Assembly (NCBI RefSeq): GCF_964204865.1
Contig: NC_135254.1
Coordinates: 12,777,001 to 12,841,000 of the forward strand
Direction of reading: 5' to 3'
Length of the DNA stretch: 64,000 nt
From: Styela clava
Taxonomy: Eukaryota; Chordata; Ascidiacea; Stolidobranchia; Styelidae
Below the pieces are notes generated by a model. That model was not told the DNA's origin, searched no databases, and saw only the letters and a program-made list of their open reading frames with translations. Of this stretch, positions 23,744 through 35,365 are shown piece by piece (the first letter of the stretch is position 1; each line of letters begins with the position of its first letter). Made by a program: the position numbers and the translations under genes.

Positions 23744-26700
23744 TCACATCACTCGACTATCTGACAAGCTATACGATCTTGTTGTCACTCGGCGGCCCGT
23801 GGCAGTGTTTGGTGTATTTACTTTAATGCGATCTTGCGATCGGTTCTGATTTCTCAATAAGTCTGTTATTTTAGTGAATTGCTTTGAATCTGCTGGATGT
23901 GCATGTCTCCTTTGTAAGATTATCTGCCTTGATTTCATGGCTTCAACAGAAGCTGATACCGTTGGTAACAAATGAGATCGTTTCACGAACAAAATCGGTT
24001 TTTCTTCATCTTTTTGTTCGGCTTCACGTACAACCCTGCGATATCCAGCATGACCGGTTTTTGCTGGTGAGGGCGATATTCTTCTAATCTCCTTTTGGTG
24101 AGTTTTTCTTATTTGCTGTGGCGTGCTGTTACATCTTTTTGGATGCCTGACGTTTGTTGCTTTTTCTAGCAAAACCAAAGAACCGAGTTTAGTCAAGTCG
24201 CGGGGAGATGGCATTTTCTGCCGAGGGGGGCTTTTTCGCGACGCTATATTGCGGAGGTCTTTTCGCAGCTGCGCGATTTGATTCCTGTTTTTCATGTTAG
24301 TATTTAAGTATTCTTCATTTTCACGTCTTATCAATGCCGAGTTCACTTGCTCCTTTAGTTCGGGTGAGTTGTCCTGGTGTTTCTCCGCGTCCACTGGTAC
24401 CACGTTCTCAGATTCGATGTAGTGGCTTAGTAGATTTGACATGTTAGATAATATGGACCTCGTGCGATTGTAAACAACTGGTCTATCGTCTTTCTGAATA
24501 CTACTAAACAATTTGGTATTGCTTTGGAGTTTCATGAAGCGATTTTCAGAACTATGAGCATAGACTATCTCCCGATCCGACCCGGAGGTTTCGGGTGATA
24601 TGCTGCTTTCAAAAGTCATTTCGCCAGTATCTGGTGATTTCTCGAGACTGCGACTCGAGTCTGTATCCAACGTTGGCGACGTGCATTCTTTCGTCGTTGT
24701 CAAATCGGACCCATCTGTACGGGAGGGAATTGAACATGAAGCTATCATCTGCATTATGCGCCATGTTGACGTCTCTTTCTGTAGGTCCCCATGCAATTCT
24801 GGGCTTTTGGTCGTCTTGATTTCGGGCCTCATTTTCTGATTTCCCTGAAAAGAAAATTATGATTGAACAGATCAATGACAGGTGGAAAGATAAAACTTTC
24901 CCGATTATTTTTTCCTTCAAATTTCAATATCTTCTTCATTTAGGCAAAATTTGTTTAGTTCGCGTGTTTCCTGCTTTGTACGTTACACTTCTTCCTCCTG
25001 GAGACAAGCAATTTTACTGCTTACCTTGTTTTCTCCTGTACATGAAGGCCTTTGGGTTTGAGTTGTTGGAGGCCTTGTTACGGCAATGGAAGGATCTGGT
25101 GTTCCGTCGTCTCTCGTCTTCCAAAACTGGGCAAATGCTCCGTTTTGTCTGAATAAAAAGAAATATCGTGAAGAATTCTATTCAAGATTGTAAACGATGA
25201 TTAATTGATGAGGTACGTAAAATACCTACCGACCTAACAAATACCCTTGGACTTAAAATTGGTTCTTCAGCTGGTGGTCTCCTCTCTCTTGAATATCTTT
25301 GACGAAAAGCTGACGGTAATGGAAGATTGGCATTTGCCTAAAATATCAATGATAATTAGTTTTTTTTTTTTTAGATTTCTCCAATTAGTTACACAATCTA
25401 CATATTCATTGTTGTCACATTGGGTACACGATGCATTTTTGATACGTTGACTCAGATCATGTAACACACAATACTTGTTAATCATTTTATGGAATGTACT
25501 AAAAGTCGAAGTCGTGCAAAGTTTCCGAATATCACAATCATTTGGAGCTTCAAATACGTATTTTAAGATAGACCATCATTGCTTACACCAAATTAATTTC
25601 ATTTTAAGATAATAAAAAAATGATTCATTAGTCAAATAGTGTATGATGTAGAAAGTACATTGTCAGTTAACTTGAATGACAATGTTTAATTTAAGTTGTT
25701 GTAGGTAATCAAGAATGAGAGATATGAAAATATATCTATTTCACCTACTTTCCATATATTAGGTGTCACTGGTGTAGATTGCACACCCAATACGAATCCA
25801 TCTCTCGCTTTTGTTGCGTTGTAGTAATATGGAGTATGTTCGGGTGGACCAGTAAGACGATACATGTTATTTTCATAAACAGGTGACACTGAAATAAAAA
25901 ACGCAAACCGAATATTTGAATTGTGCGACGCGCTCTATATAAGCAGGTCAGCATACTCAGTTACAAATAAAAACATTACCGCTTGTTAAATGTGTCCTTT
26001 GTCCCACACCACATGAATGATTACGTCGATATTGCTTTATATACAACCTTAAATCCGCATAATGAAAAAACTTGAATATTGCTCCAACTGAATTGGCAGT
26101 ATATCTATCATATAAATTGATTTTAATCTTCAAGTCTGAAGCCAATGTCGGGGTTGAGGGTATTGTTCTTTTTTGTGGTGTTTTTGCTGTACAAACAGTT
26201 CGGTTTTCTGTACTCCTTGTCTTCAAATGATATTTATCGTAATCTAAATTCCATCCACAAATGTGTTTTACAAATTTTTTACTCGGTTCCATCATTTTCT
26301 TCTCATTGCCGTTCTGATCTTGAAATTCAGTTTCCCTGAAAAATTGCCACATAACTTTTTTCAATTATCGGCTTTGCAGATTCAGCGACTGTGTTGTTAT
26401 AAGCACGACGAAACGAATATTATTGTGCTTCATGTTTGTGCTAGAAGCACGTTCGCTTGGGTACCTTTTTTTCTATCGAAAACATGGTATTCTGCAATAA
26501 ATAACTAAAACATGGCAGTTCAGTGACGACAAGATCACATACATCTTCATTTTTGTTGCATATTATATTTATTGTGTGATTGGAAACTTCACAAGTTATA
26601 CAGTTATCGTGACACATACAATTCAATGGAAAATGATGACTTTGTTTTTTTTTCCGGGAAATTAGATTTAACTGGTATATATGTACTCAAACCTATATTG

Positions 26701-27143
26701 AAGGATGAAGCGAGCTTACTAAAAACCTACCTTATTAAATTGTTTATTAAGCTCCGATCTTTCTTTACATCAAACGCGTTGCACGGAGGTGGGGGAGTAC
26801 CTGGGTTTACGATTTCGACTGGTAGAATTTCTTTAGCAGCAATTTCTTTATGGGGCTCGATATTGGCCCTTGGGGAAAGTTTTAGTACTGGTGGAAGTCT
26901 TTCGCTCGGTGGCAATTTTGCGCGCATTCGAGCTTCTTGTACAGACATACGCATTTTGGTTCGGGCATCCAGTCGGCTTGCAAGTAAATTTTGTCCCATA
27001 GGGACGCCTTTGTCAGTCCAACCGGTCGGCGCAGATAGGGTGCTTTGAGAGGCCACTGCCGGCGCAGGTGAAAGCTCACTAAGAGTCATTTTGTATTGTT
27101 TTCCGGATTCTAAAATCAGCCTGTCACTCTCGATTGAAACCAT
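23744..27143 (-). CDS. uncharacterised basic, low-complexity protein (six exons)
   Basis: I do not recognise this gene. Exons in order: 27143-26731, 26335-25980, 25888-25749, 25337-25234, 25148-25025, 24844-23744. They join in one frame to 2238 nt (745 residues). The fourth exon needs a less common AG|GTCGGT donor; the neighbouring donor four bases downstream would shift frame and lose the conserved-looking GAFAQFW segment. The start is MVSIESDRL at 27143. No signal peptide, membrane helix or Cys-rich domain is visible. Residues 60-110 carry an Arg/Lys-rich stretch (DARTKMRMSVQEARMR) and a Pro-rich SERLPPVLKLSP. The central exons hold aromatic-rich pieces (EHTPYYYNATKARDGF). The last exon (366 residues) is Ser/Arg/Lys-rich, with a possible short helix (NRNQIAQLRKDLRNIASRK) and many SP/TP sites. 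It looks nuclear or cytoskeletal and intrinsically disordered; that is inference. It is tail-to-tail with the BET gene. Confidence 0.75.
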
Positions 27144-28767
27144 GAGTTTATTGTTTTACACAATTGTCGTCGCTAACTATGTCTTTTCAATACTGAGTGA
27201 CATGTAGGAGAGATTACATTTTATTGACATAGCATCGTACTCGGTAGCTTAGAGTGTCTGGAACTGCCAACAATCTTTATATAAAGAAACTATTTCCGAG
27301 AGCTTACAATGCTCATTTATTGTTCTTATGCTGACATCATCATACTAAGTAAACCAACAGTTGTATTTTCTAGAAAAAGTGCGTTATTTATTAACATCAT
27401 GTGTAGTAATAAAAGTCTCGATTTGTCGAGTAGTGTACACCATATATCACACGAAGAATATCTGAGGTTTTTATTTTAAAAACATATATCGTCAAGACTG
27501 ATGAAATATAATGAGTATTGCTACTGTAACAACGTATGGCAAAATAGACGTTTTTTTACTTACTAAATGAAAATCTGAGATTGAGAACAACTAAATTCAA
27601 ATTTTGTTAAAATTCTCGCTTCAAGAAATTAACTGAGTCGTCTAATAGTCTTTCAAGTCTGACATCAACAGTACTGAATGGTCTCTTAAGACTATGTAAA
27701 TAACATCAAGTCTTTAACGTGAGTGAATATATTTGCTATCACTGCCTTTGTGTATAAACCTCATCATATTAGGTCAATGATATATATTTACAATAAACGT
27801 TATCCGACTTTGTTTATGAAGACAAACTTTTGCTTTATTTCGTTAGATGAGGAAAATAACATACCTCATAAATATTTTATACATATATCTTAATAAGGGA
27901 AATATATCACAGTGTTTACATAATGAAGCGCTTTTATTTCAACGTATTACGTTCGATATATAATATATTACTTGTTATGTTTTCTATCAAATCTGAAAAT
28001 CACTTAGGCTACTACAAATCTCAAAAAATAACGCTCAGCAATTCAACGTCCCGTACTGTCCGGATTTAGATAAGATGGAGATATTTATGCTGCTCTGTTT
28101 TTGCCTTTTGGGCCACTGAGCTAAACAAGGACGGCTATGTGTTGTAAAACTTTAATGCCTGATGTAGTGTTCTCAGACTGAACTATGGCTAACATGGTTG
28201 TTACAATGAGAGGGTGACTATTATAACGAGTGGAACTAAATCTCGGTACGCGATCATAATTCGTGTTTCTTTTGTGACGGACAATGCCTATGCCCGATGA
28301 AAGGCTACCGTGCTGTAATCAGTCAAGAAGAGGCACCAAGACAACGTAACTCTTTCCCACCACAAACGTAATTGAATACCTTTTGTTTCATTTTGATCAT
28401 AATGATTGAAACTTTCCAGTTTTATTAGCAAGTCATGCATACGCACAAATATCATCAAACAAGTTGGCTATCAATGATAAATTTCCTATAAATTGGCCTA
28501 CTGAAGATTTTGGAATTATCAGCCAACTTTTTTCTCTGTTTCGTACTTATGCTGGAGTAAATCTAAGAATTAGAGTACTGGAGTTAGTAATTATTATCTA
28601 AACTAAATCATAAATTCTCAAAGCGCTCCACATGGAGCCCAAAGTTTTGTAAGAGAAACCTGGGTGCTCCGCGAGCTATTCGTTTACTCATCAAAATACT
28701 GACTTGGCTAATTTTGTAACTATCCAAAGAGGCAATAACAGCATTAATGAAATTTAAGAACGATGGC
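27144..28767. other. intergenic, no gene seen
   Basis: AT-rich with no family match on either strand. It should contain the promoter of the minus-strand gene starting at 27143, but I see no clear TATA box or CpG cluster. Confidence 0.5.
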
Positions 28768-28869
28768 GTCGAAATGTGGCAACAATGCAGCAATTCAAAT
28801 ATGACATTCTTTGTAAGTTTTAATAGATAATGTCATATTTTAATTACGGCATTGTTGCTACATTTCGAC
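28768..28869. repeat. near-perfect 41-bp hairpin with a 20-nt loop
   Basis: The left arm (28768-28808, starting GTCGAAATGTGGCAACAATG) and the right arm (28829-28869, ending GCTACATTTCGAC) pair at 37 of 41 positions plus one G-U. The loop is 28809-28828. A precursor-miRNA-like hairpin or a tiny palindromic MITE would both fit. There is no target-site duplication that I can see. Confidence 0.8.
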
Positions 28870-29703
28870 ACAACTTTATTCATATGTTTGTCAAGTTTAT
28901 TTTTTAAATATAGAGCAAATACATCCGGGTCATTGAATGAAGTAATTTTATTTTACTCAGGAACTTCAATCGGTAAGTAACAAAGTGTTCATACATCTAA
29001 CTGGGACATTGAGACGACATGGAAAAATAAAATAAACGATGACACAGATATTGGTATTTTACTTTTATAATCTCAGAGATAAAAAGACAGAGCAAAATTC
29101 AATTGATTTAATCAACTAACTTTTGCAGATGAATGAAAATTTCATACGTACACATATTGTTTAGAAATACAAAGCGACAATTATTCTCCGATTGGGATTT
29201 GACGAGGTTGCTATACAGTGCCTATTTAGCATTTTCCCCAAATGCACCAACCGAGATAGATGAAATGCGCACTTATATATCTTGATTAATGGAGAAAGTC
29301 TGTGGATAGATTTTTTAAGATATCGTTAGATATCGGTGGCTGCTTTAATGTGGTCTTGTTCAGAGCAAAAAGCGCGAGTACGCGTCGTAATACGTAATCA
29401 CCAAAAAATTGCCCCTACCAAACTTTTAGGTTGGCTACGCTACTAATCAGTTCGTTTGGATGCTTCTTGCCCACCTTACTAACGTACGATAATTTTATAA
29501 GCAAACGAATTCTGTAAGCAATTTGAAATACCACTGACACAATATTTTAGTGAAGTTGTATCTATTTGAAGATTGGAAAAAAAAAAGAAATTAGTTTTGT
29601 AAGACCAAAGGTAGTCGGTCGTCCGTAAAATATATCCGGGTTTATATACTGGGCTGATAGGACGAGTCTTGATAACTACAAGACAGAAACAGAAAAAATA
29701 CAT
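28870..29703. other. intergenic, no gene seen
   Basis: No recognisable exon, repeat or RNA gene on either strand. Confidence 0.5.
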
Positions 29704-29709
29704 TTTATT
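29704..29709 (-). terminator. poly(A) signal of the secreted-protein gene
   Basis: AATAAA on the minus strand, 60 bases past the stop codon at 29769-29771, a typical distance. Confidence 0.6.
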
Positions 29710-29768
29710 CAAATCGTATTAGGCTTATGTTAGGTCCAAAGTTATTACCAGAGTCTTATACAAACAGT

Positions 29769-32700
29769 TTAAAAATTGTTAGTTATCTTGTATACAGCAT
29801 TCGTGGCTGGAGCTCCTTCGCCTCCTCCTGGTGGGCACGCAGAGGAATGGCCATATGAACTGTACGTTAAGTGGGCGTTCTCTGATGTAGCACACCTATT
29901 GTACAGAGTTACATTGAGTATATACATACACAAAATTTGGTAATGATCATACAGACATTCTTATTTGAAGAATGAAGTTGGCTTGACAGATCTTTGTTAG
30001 AAACATTGTTTGCCTCGTTTCTACATATTTCTCTCATTTATAAAGACAAAAATTTGCACATCAGAAAAAGAAGCAAGATCAGATTGTAATAACCACCACA
30101 TTAAAATGGTCATAGCGGTGCTTAACGTTTTTGAAGGGTTGCATAAACACGATCTAAATTACTGTACATATAAAAAAAATTAGATATAATTACCAGCCAT
30201 CATCTTGTAGGGCAAAAACCTTGTATCCCAAACAAAATGCTATTCTTGCACATTTCTGTATTGCATTTGTTCTGATTCCATACGAGTCTGAAACTGTTGG
30301 ATACTTTCCTTCGACTGTTGGTATTACTCTTCCTCCGCTCCATGGTGTTTCCTCCTTGTAACAGCCAACGTAGACGTAGCTTGCTGGAAAAAGAAAATAT
30401 CTACTACTGAGGTTTTTGTGAATCTTGGAAACTGTTTTGAGGCGAAATTGTTTTGCTGGTTGTAATCTACGTACTTCGGTTTTATATCGTTAAAATAAAA
30501 AATCATGGAGATTCTTAGCTGTTCGTCAGAGTGAAGTTACTAATCATTAGCGCAATACAGTAAACTATTTACTTCATCCACTCGTTGAAATAAACTCGAA
30601 CCGCAAATTCATTTTATTTCACTTTACATTTTATGAACGAACTTAAACATTATTTAGCAACATAAACTTTTTGCTTATAGACTTTATATAAGCCTTAATT
30701 TGTTTACTGGTAATGTGACATAACATGCAAAGAGTAAATACTTATTTTGTATTTAATTAATTAATACTTAATTGCCTTGTTGTCTATCAAACATATCTTA
30801 CTTGGTTCGTTCCAATTGTTAGTACAGTCGATTATAGAAGTAGTTGTTGGCAAATAGGTTGTCGTAACTAATGGTTTAGTTGAGATGAGGACTGAAGTTA
30901 CAGTGGAAGTTGGCACACCTGATAACATTGAAAATTTCTGTTATCCAGCGAACATCACTGGTTGCTATTAGAAAAGTCCAGAGGGAAAAGTTGCCACTGA
31001 TCACCGAAAGAAAGTTGGAAACCGTTTCAACCGTATTTTCAAAGCTATTATATTTTAAAATTTTCATCATCATTACTTCTCGTAAATATTTTGAAACATT
31101 CACTGATTCCAAGTAATATAAATGAGATATTCAAGTTCATCAAATCAAAATTATAGTTGTATTTTTAACTTTTGACGTGTAGTCAAAATGAAATTACACA
31201 TGTAAAATATACGATGTGCATTCCTTCATCGAGTCAAAATACGTCCTAAATATACATTTATTCAATTTTTTGGCACATCAATTAATTATTATCAATAATT
31301 TCATGTGGTATTTTGGTTTCAAAATACCCTTAATTTAGTAACAAACAGTACATACTGTCTATAGTTGAAACAGTAGTTAATAAGTCATTGGTTGGACTTA
31401 ACGTCTCTGTAGTGATGTCGGCCGGAGTTGCAGTCGACGTCAGCATGTCTAAACACATTGGAAATTCCCGTTATAAGAAAATTGACGACTGAAATGAACG
31501 CTATTTTCTTAACTGCAACAATCGAAACCAGGAAGATGTTCAGGAAGAATTTAGCTTAGAAATTTCACGTTTAATGAATGGCATATTCAAATCCATTTAT
31601 CATCCTATTCCCAATATAACTTATATATTTCTAATGTAACATCCTGGTACGTCCACACTACACTTTCACGCTATGTTTAAAACATAAATGATAATTGTCT
31701 ATTTTTCATTCTTGTTATAAAATACTCTCAATCTATAAATAAAATGTTACAATAACGTAGCAATTACCTTTATTAAATGGTGTAGACTGCTTCAAGCTTT
31801 TGTATTTGTTTAATCTTTTGCGCAGAGCCTTCTCTATAAGACGAAACTCAGCCATATGATCTTAAATTGAGCAATATCATAGTTAACTAATACGGTTAGA
31901 AATTACTTGAACTTATCATCTGTGCAATGCTCAAATATATGGACACGAATGCCGCGCTCGGTGGTTTACTGAAAACATCGGCCAATACGTAATAAAAATG
32001 TTCCCCTGTAATTGAGATAAAACAGCAACATTTTTGTTAAAATATCGGTTCCCATAGGACGCAGCGACAAATTGAAAAAACAGAGCCTTCTGGCAAATAA
32101 TTCAATTTTTATGTACTACAAATTTGACATCGATACCCAATAACAACAAAATAAACCCCCCAAATCACAACAAGAAAAACGATCTATATGCATCTCTGTA
32201 TCCAATTATTCGTTCCATAGAGTCCAGTTCTTAATGAAAAAATATCGTTTTCTGAGCTTTATTATCTGATTCATAAACAATTTACGACAAACTGCTTATA
32301 GAAATTTTTTATCTTACTGGGCAAGTTATTGAATGTTGAATTAGAGACATGAATTCAAGAATTTATGATTGTTACTACATGCTCACCACTTGATACATAT
32401 GACTGTATTGAAATGGACGCTGCTGATTTATAGTGTCAGAGGATAGATTCTTAATGTTCAAATGGTTTCTTATCTAAAGCATCACATAGCTACCTTTTAT
32501 TCTTTGAATATCCCTATCACAATCCTGAGCGGAGTAGGAAGTCTATAAAAACAAAAAGAATATCCCTATCACAATCCTGAGCGGAGTAGGAAGTCTATAA
32601 AAACAAAAAGAATCGTCATATTAAAATTTTGACGCTACATTAGAATATTCAGAATTTTGTTTATACGATACGCAAGAACTAATGACAATTTGATTTTGAT

Positions 32701-34942
32701 AAAAAAATACAAGGGCTAAAATTGCTTCGTACATTAGTTTGGCCACTCGCAATACGTTTTGATGGCAAATTTTGTACCATCAAGCCGTGGATAAGACGTT
32801 CGTGGATAAGCCATTTAGATGATGGTAGTTGCGATGAACGTTTACAAATACAGTCTGGCTATTTTAGCTTCAGTCCACTACGAAATACCGAGGTTCAGTG
32901 GGACATGTTCCACGGCGCAGTGACACGGTCAGTGATTTATCCATTGAATGCGTAGAGGCCCAGTTTTGCGTTATTTTTTGTGTAATATTAGGTTAGTGTT
33001 AGGCCCATGGTCCAATCTGAAATAGTCCAGAGTGTTTTTGAAAAAGTGAATTATTACTTTTAATGAATTAATTACTTTTATTGAATACATTTGAGAAGTT
33101 TAGTTACTAAAAAAATTACACTTTCGTTTTTTTTTTTTTAATTTTGACTCGAAAACAGTATTTAATGTTTTTGAATCTTCTAACTATCTAACAAATAACT
33201 TTTTTTGTTTCAGAATTTATTTCAGATTCCATAATAAGCATCTGAAATATTCAACAGGCAATTCTACAATGGCAGAGTAAATAGACACGTATATATATAT
33301 ATGTCGTCAAAGTTTTATGTTGCCAATGCGGGGAAATTTTTTTTTTTTGAATTATTCGAAAAAAAAATGAAATATTTTGGTTGAACAATATTACAAAAAA
33401 TAATAAATCTACAAACTTGAAGTCGCACAGGTCTTCAAATGATGAAGCTGATTCGTTGCTAATTTTACCTGAATATTTCGTTTAGTTTAATAGACTGCCC
33501 CATTGTGTACCAGTATGTGTCCCACCAGCGGGGTGCAGCGGCACACTTGACAGGCGTTCTTCAGAGCAGTTTGGTGGTTAAATGTGTGTCGCTTGGGAAT
33601 TTCCTAGCCGCTGAATGAAAACTACATTTACCCTTCTCTGCATTGGTCCTATAATGTCAAATGAAAACGCAGGTTTTGGTGCCCAAAATATAAAATGAAA
33701 AAAAGTTTCACTAGTAATAGTATCTTGCCTCATCTTTATTCGTTGGCACTGTAATCCATACAGGTTTTTCATCGCAAATCGCTGCCATTTCGCATCGTTC
33801 AGTTGCTAAAATTTATATGAAAAAAATTATATAATTCAAATTTATAAAATAAAAAATTGTTTTATCTTCCCATGAATAAAATAGTTCATAAAAGGATCTA
33901 ATCCCAAAATTACCATCGATATATGTGTCCGATTTTGGATTTAAGCTATCAACTCAGTAATAATACATTTCAGACAAGGGTGTTCCGAAGGTAAATTTTG
34001 AAACTTCGCGGAGTTTATATTCTAGATTCCCCTGAAATTTAGATTTGGAATCAAAATTTGCAACAGAATAAGAATAGATTAGTGTTTTCGTAGATAATAT
34101 TTTGTAATCCCAGAAAGAGAAATCAGGATGTGAGATAAACTGCTGGAGATGGGGATCAAAGCTGCAGTAAACTGCCAAATGACTGGAATTTAAAAATTCA
34201 TCATTTTAAATGAGATTTACATAGATTAACGATTGTTTAGTGGCGATCCGAACATATGATAGCGTCTACTTATAAACATGTGCTCTCCAACGAAGATAAG
34301 TGTAATCGAGTGACATATTCAATATGTTAATCATGAATGACTAACTGCTCGATTATAAATATTTTTTATTCGTATTTTCATACTTATAGAAAAATAAAAA
34401 CCTTACTATTCTCAAATACCACTAAGTGTTGCTATTCTATTGAAAGACGAAATAATTCAAATGCTAACACAAAATATATAGAAAAATACGAATAACTTGG
34501 CAACGAGTTCGCGGCTCACCATGAGATGCTTGACGGCCCGCCAGTGAGCCGCGAACCACCGGTTGAGGAGCGCTGGACTACAGAGTTGATACAGAATTGC
34601 AGCATCTTTTAAAATCGAGAACCATAAACATATTTTCGATTCGATGTAATTCTATCTGAAATTCTAGAATTCGGATGCGATAACCAGGTTCTTGTAATTC
34701 ATGAAGTTGTCACATATTTTCGCTTTTCATACTGATATCCGCTCATTGCATGAAGTTAATGTTACCGCTGCAGTTCATATGGACCGATGAATTAATATTA
34801 TTATCTTCCGTAGAAATGTAGAATTGAAAAATTATTTTCGACTTGCTACAGGAGAAAACTCATAAAAAAAAATCTAACCTGATATAGAGAGTCCAGCAGT
34901 TAATAGAAGAGTTGTCAGCGTTACAATTATGATTTTAATCAT
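29769..34942 (-). CDS. secreted protein: coiled coil, Thr-rich stalk, WSC-like Cys domain
   Basis: Eight short exons on the minus strand: 34942-34879, 33805-33762, 32542-32494, 31860-31768, 31448-31356, 30918-30802, 30383-30194, 29895-29769. Phases match at every junction, giving 777 nt (258 residues) and stop TAA. Residues 1-21 (MIKIIIVTLTTLLLTAGLSI) are a signal peptide. A short Cys-containing segment follows, then a heptad-like helix (about 40-75, DIQRIKDHMAEFRLIEKALR) that could oligomerise. Residues 84-150 are Thr/Ser/Pro-rich, like an O-glycosylated stalk. Residues 156-258 form a Cys-rich module: YVGCY, RTNAIQKCARIA, GYKVFALQDDGWC, YSSYG, GEG, NAVYKI. That signature recurs in many marine-invertebrate extracellular proteins and resembles WSC domains without being a clean match. 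The protein is probably secreted or in the extracellular matrix, possibly a trimeric lectin-like molecule (inference). The exon 2 donor (CCT|GTATGG) and the exon 4 acceptor are the weakest sites. Confidence 0.8.
32506..32613 (-). repeat. 52-bp tandem duplication spanning a splice acceptor
   Basis: Two adjacent copies with a 52-bp period. On the minus strand each copy holds a pyrimidine-rich tract, the acceptor TTTTTATAG and about 36 bases of exon 3 of the secreted-protein gene. Only the downstream copy reaches the donor (AAAAG|GTAGCT). Use of the upstream acceptor would read through into stops. Confidence 0.9.
34500..34577. mobile_element. hAT 3'-terminal fragment
   Basis: A perfect 13-bp inverted repeat (GTTCGCGGCTCAC, 34507-34519; its inverse at 34544-34556) is followed by aaccaccggttgaggagcgc, the kind of end found in animal hAT elements. 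No partner end was found nearby; it lies in the first intron-upstream flank of the secreted-protein gene. Confidence 0.4.
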
Positions 34943-35365
34943 TTCTAGACTCCACGCTGCTCTCTCTGGCATTCAATAACGTCTCACTTAATGAACGTTT
35001 ATATACTGAAAAATTGCTATCCTAGCTAAAACATTTTGTAGTTTAAAATCGTGCGGTTACGGAAGTGGATCAGGTCGTGGCACTAGCATAGCAAGTTTGA
35101 TGAACATTTATTCCTTTGAAATATGGCCCAATCACAAGTGCTGATGAACTTTTCGTCTTTTCTTATTCCGGGACAAAGCGTAACGAACTATAGAAAAATA
35201 ACTAATCGTGACATTACACCGATTAGCTGTAGCAGCTTTCGACAATGATGATTGATATCTTTCCCAGTTAGAAAACTATAACGACTTCCTGAATAAACTG
35301 GCTATGAATTCAATCCTGATTTCAAATTATGAATCACTAAGTCCACTTCCTTGAGCAGGGGTCAC

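Noticed and set aside
24600..24839. Plus-strand ORFs opposite the last exon of the 745-aa gene
   Set aside because: They are antisense shadows of a long, splice-supported exon.
32722..32955. 77-residue plus-strand ORF in an intron of the secreted-protein gene
   Set aside because: No family resemblance, wrong strand for the gene and no splice partners.
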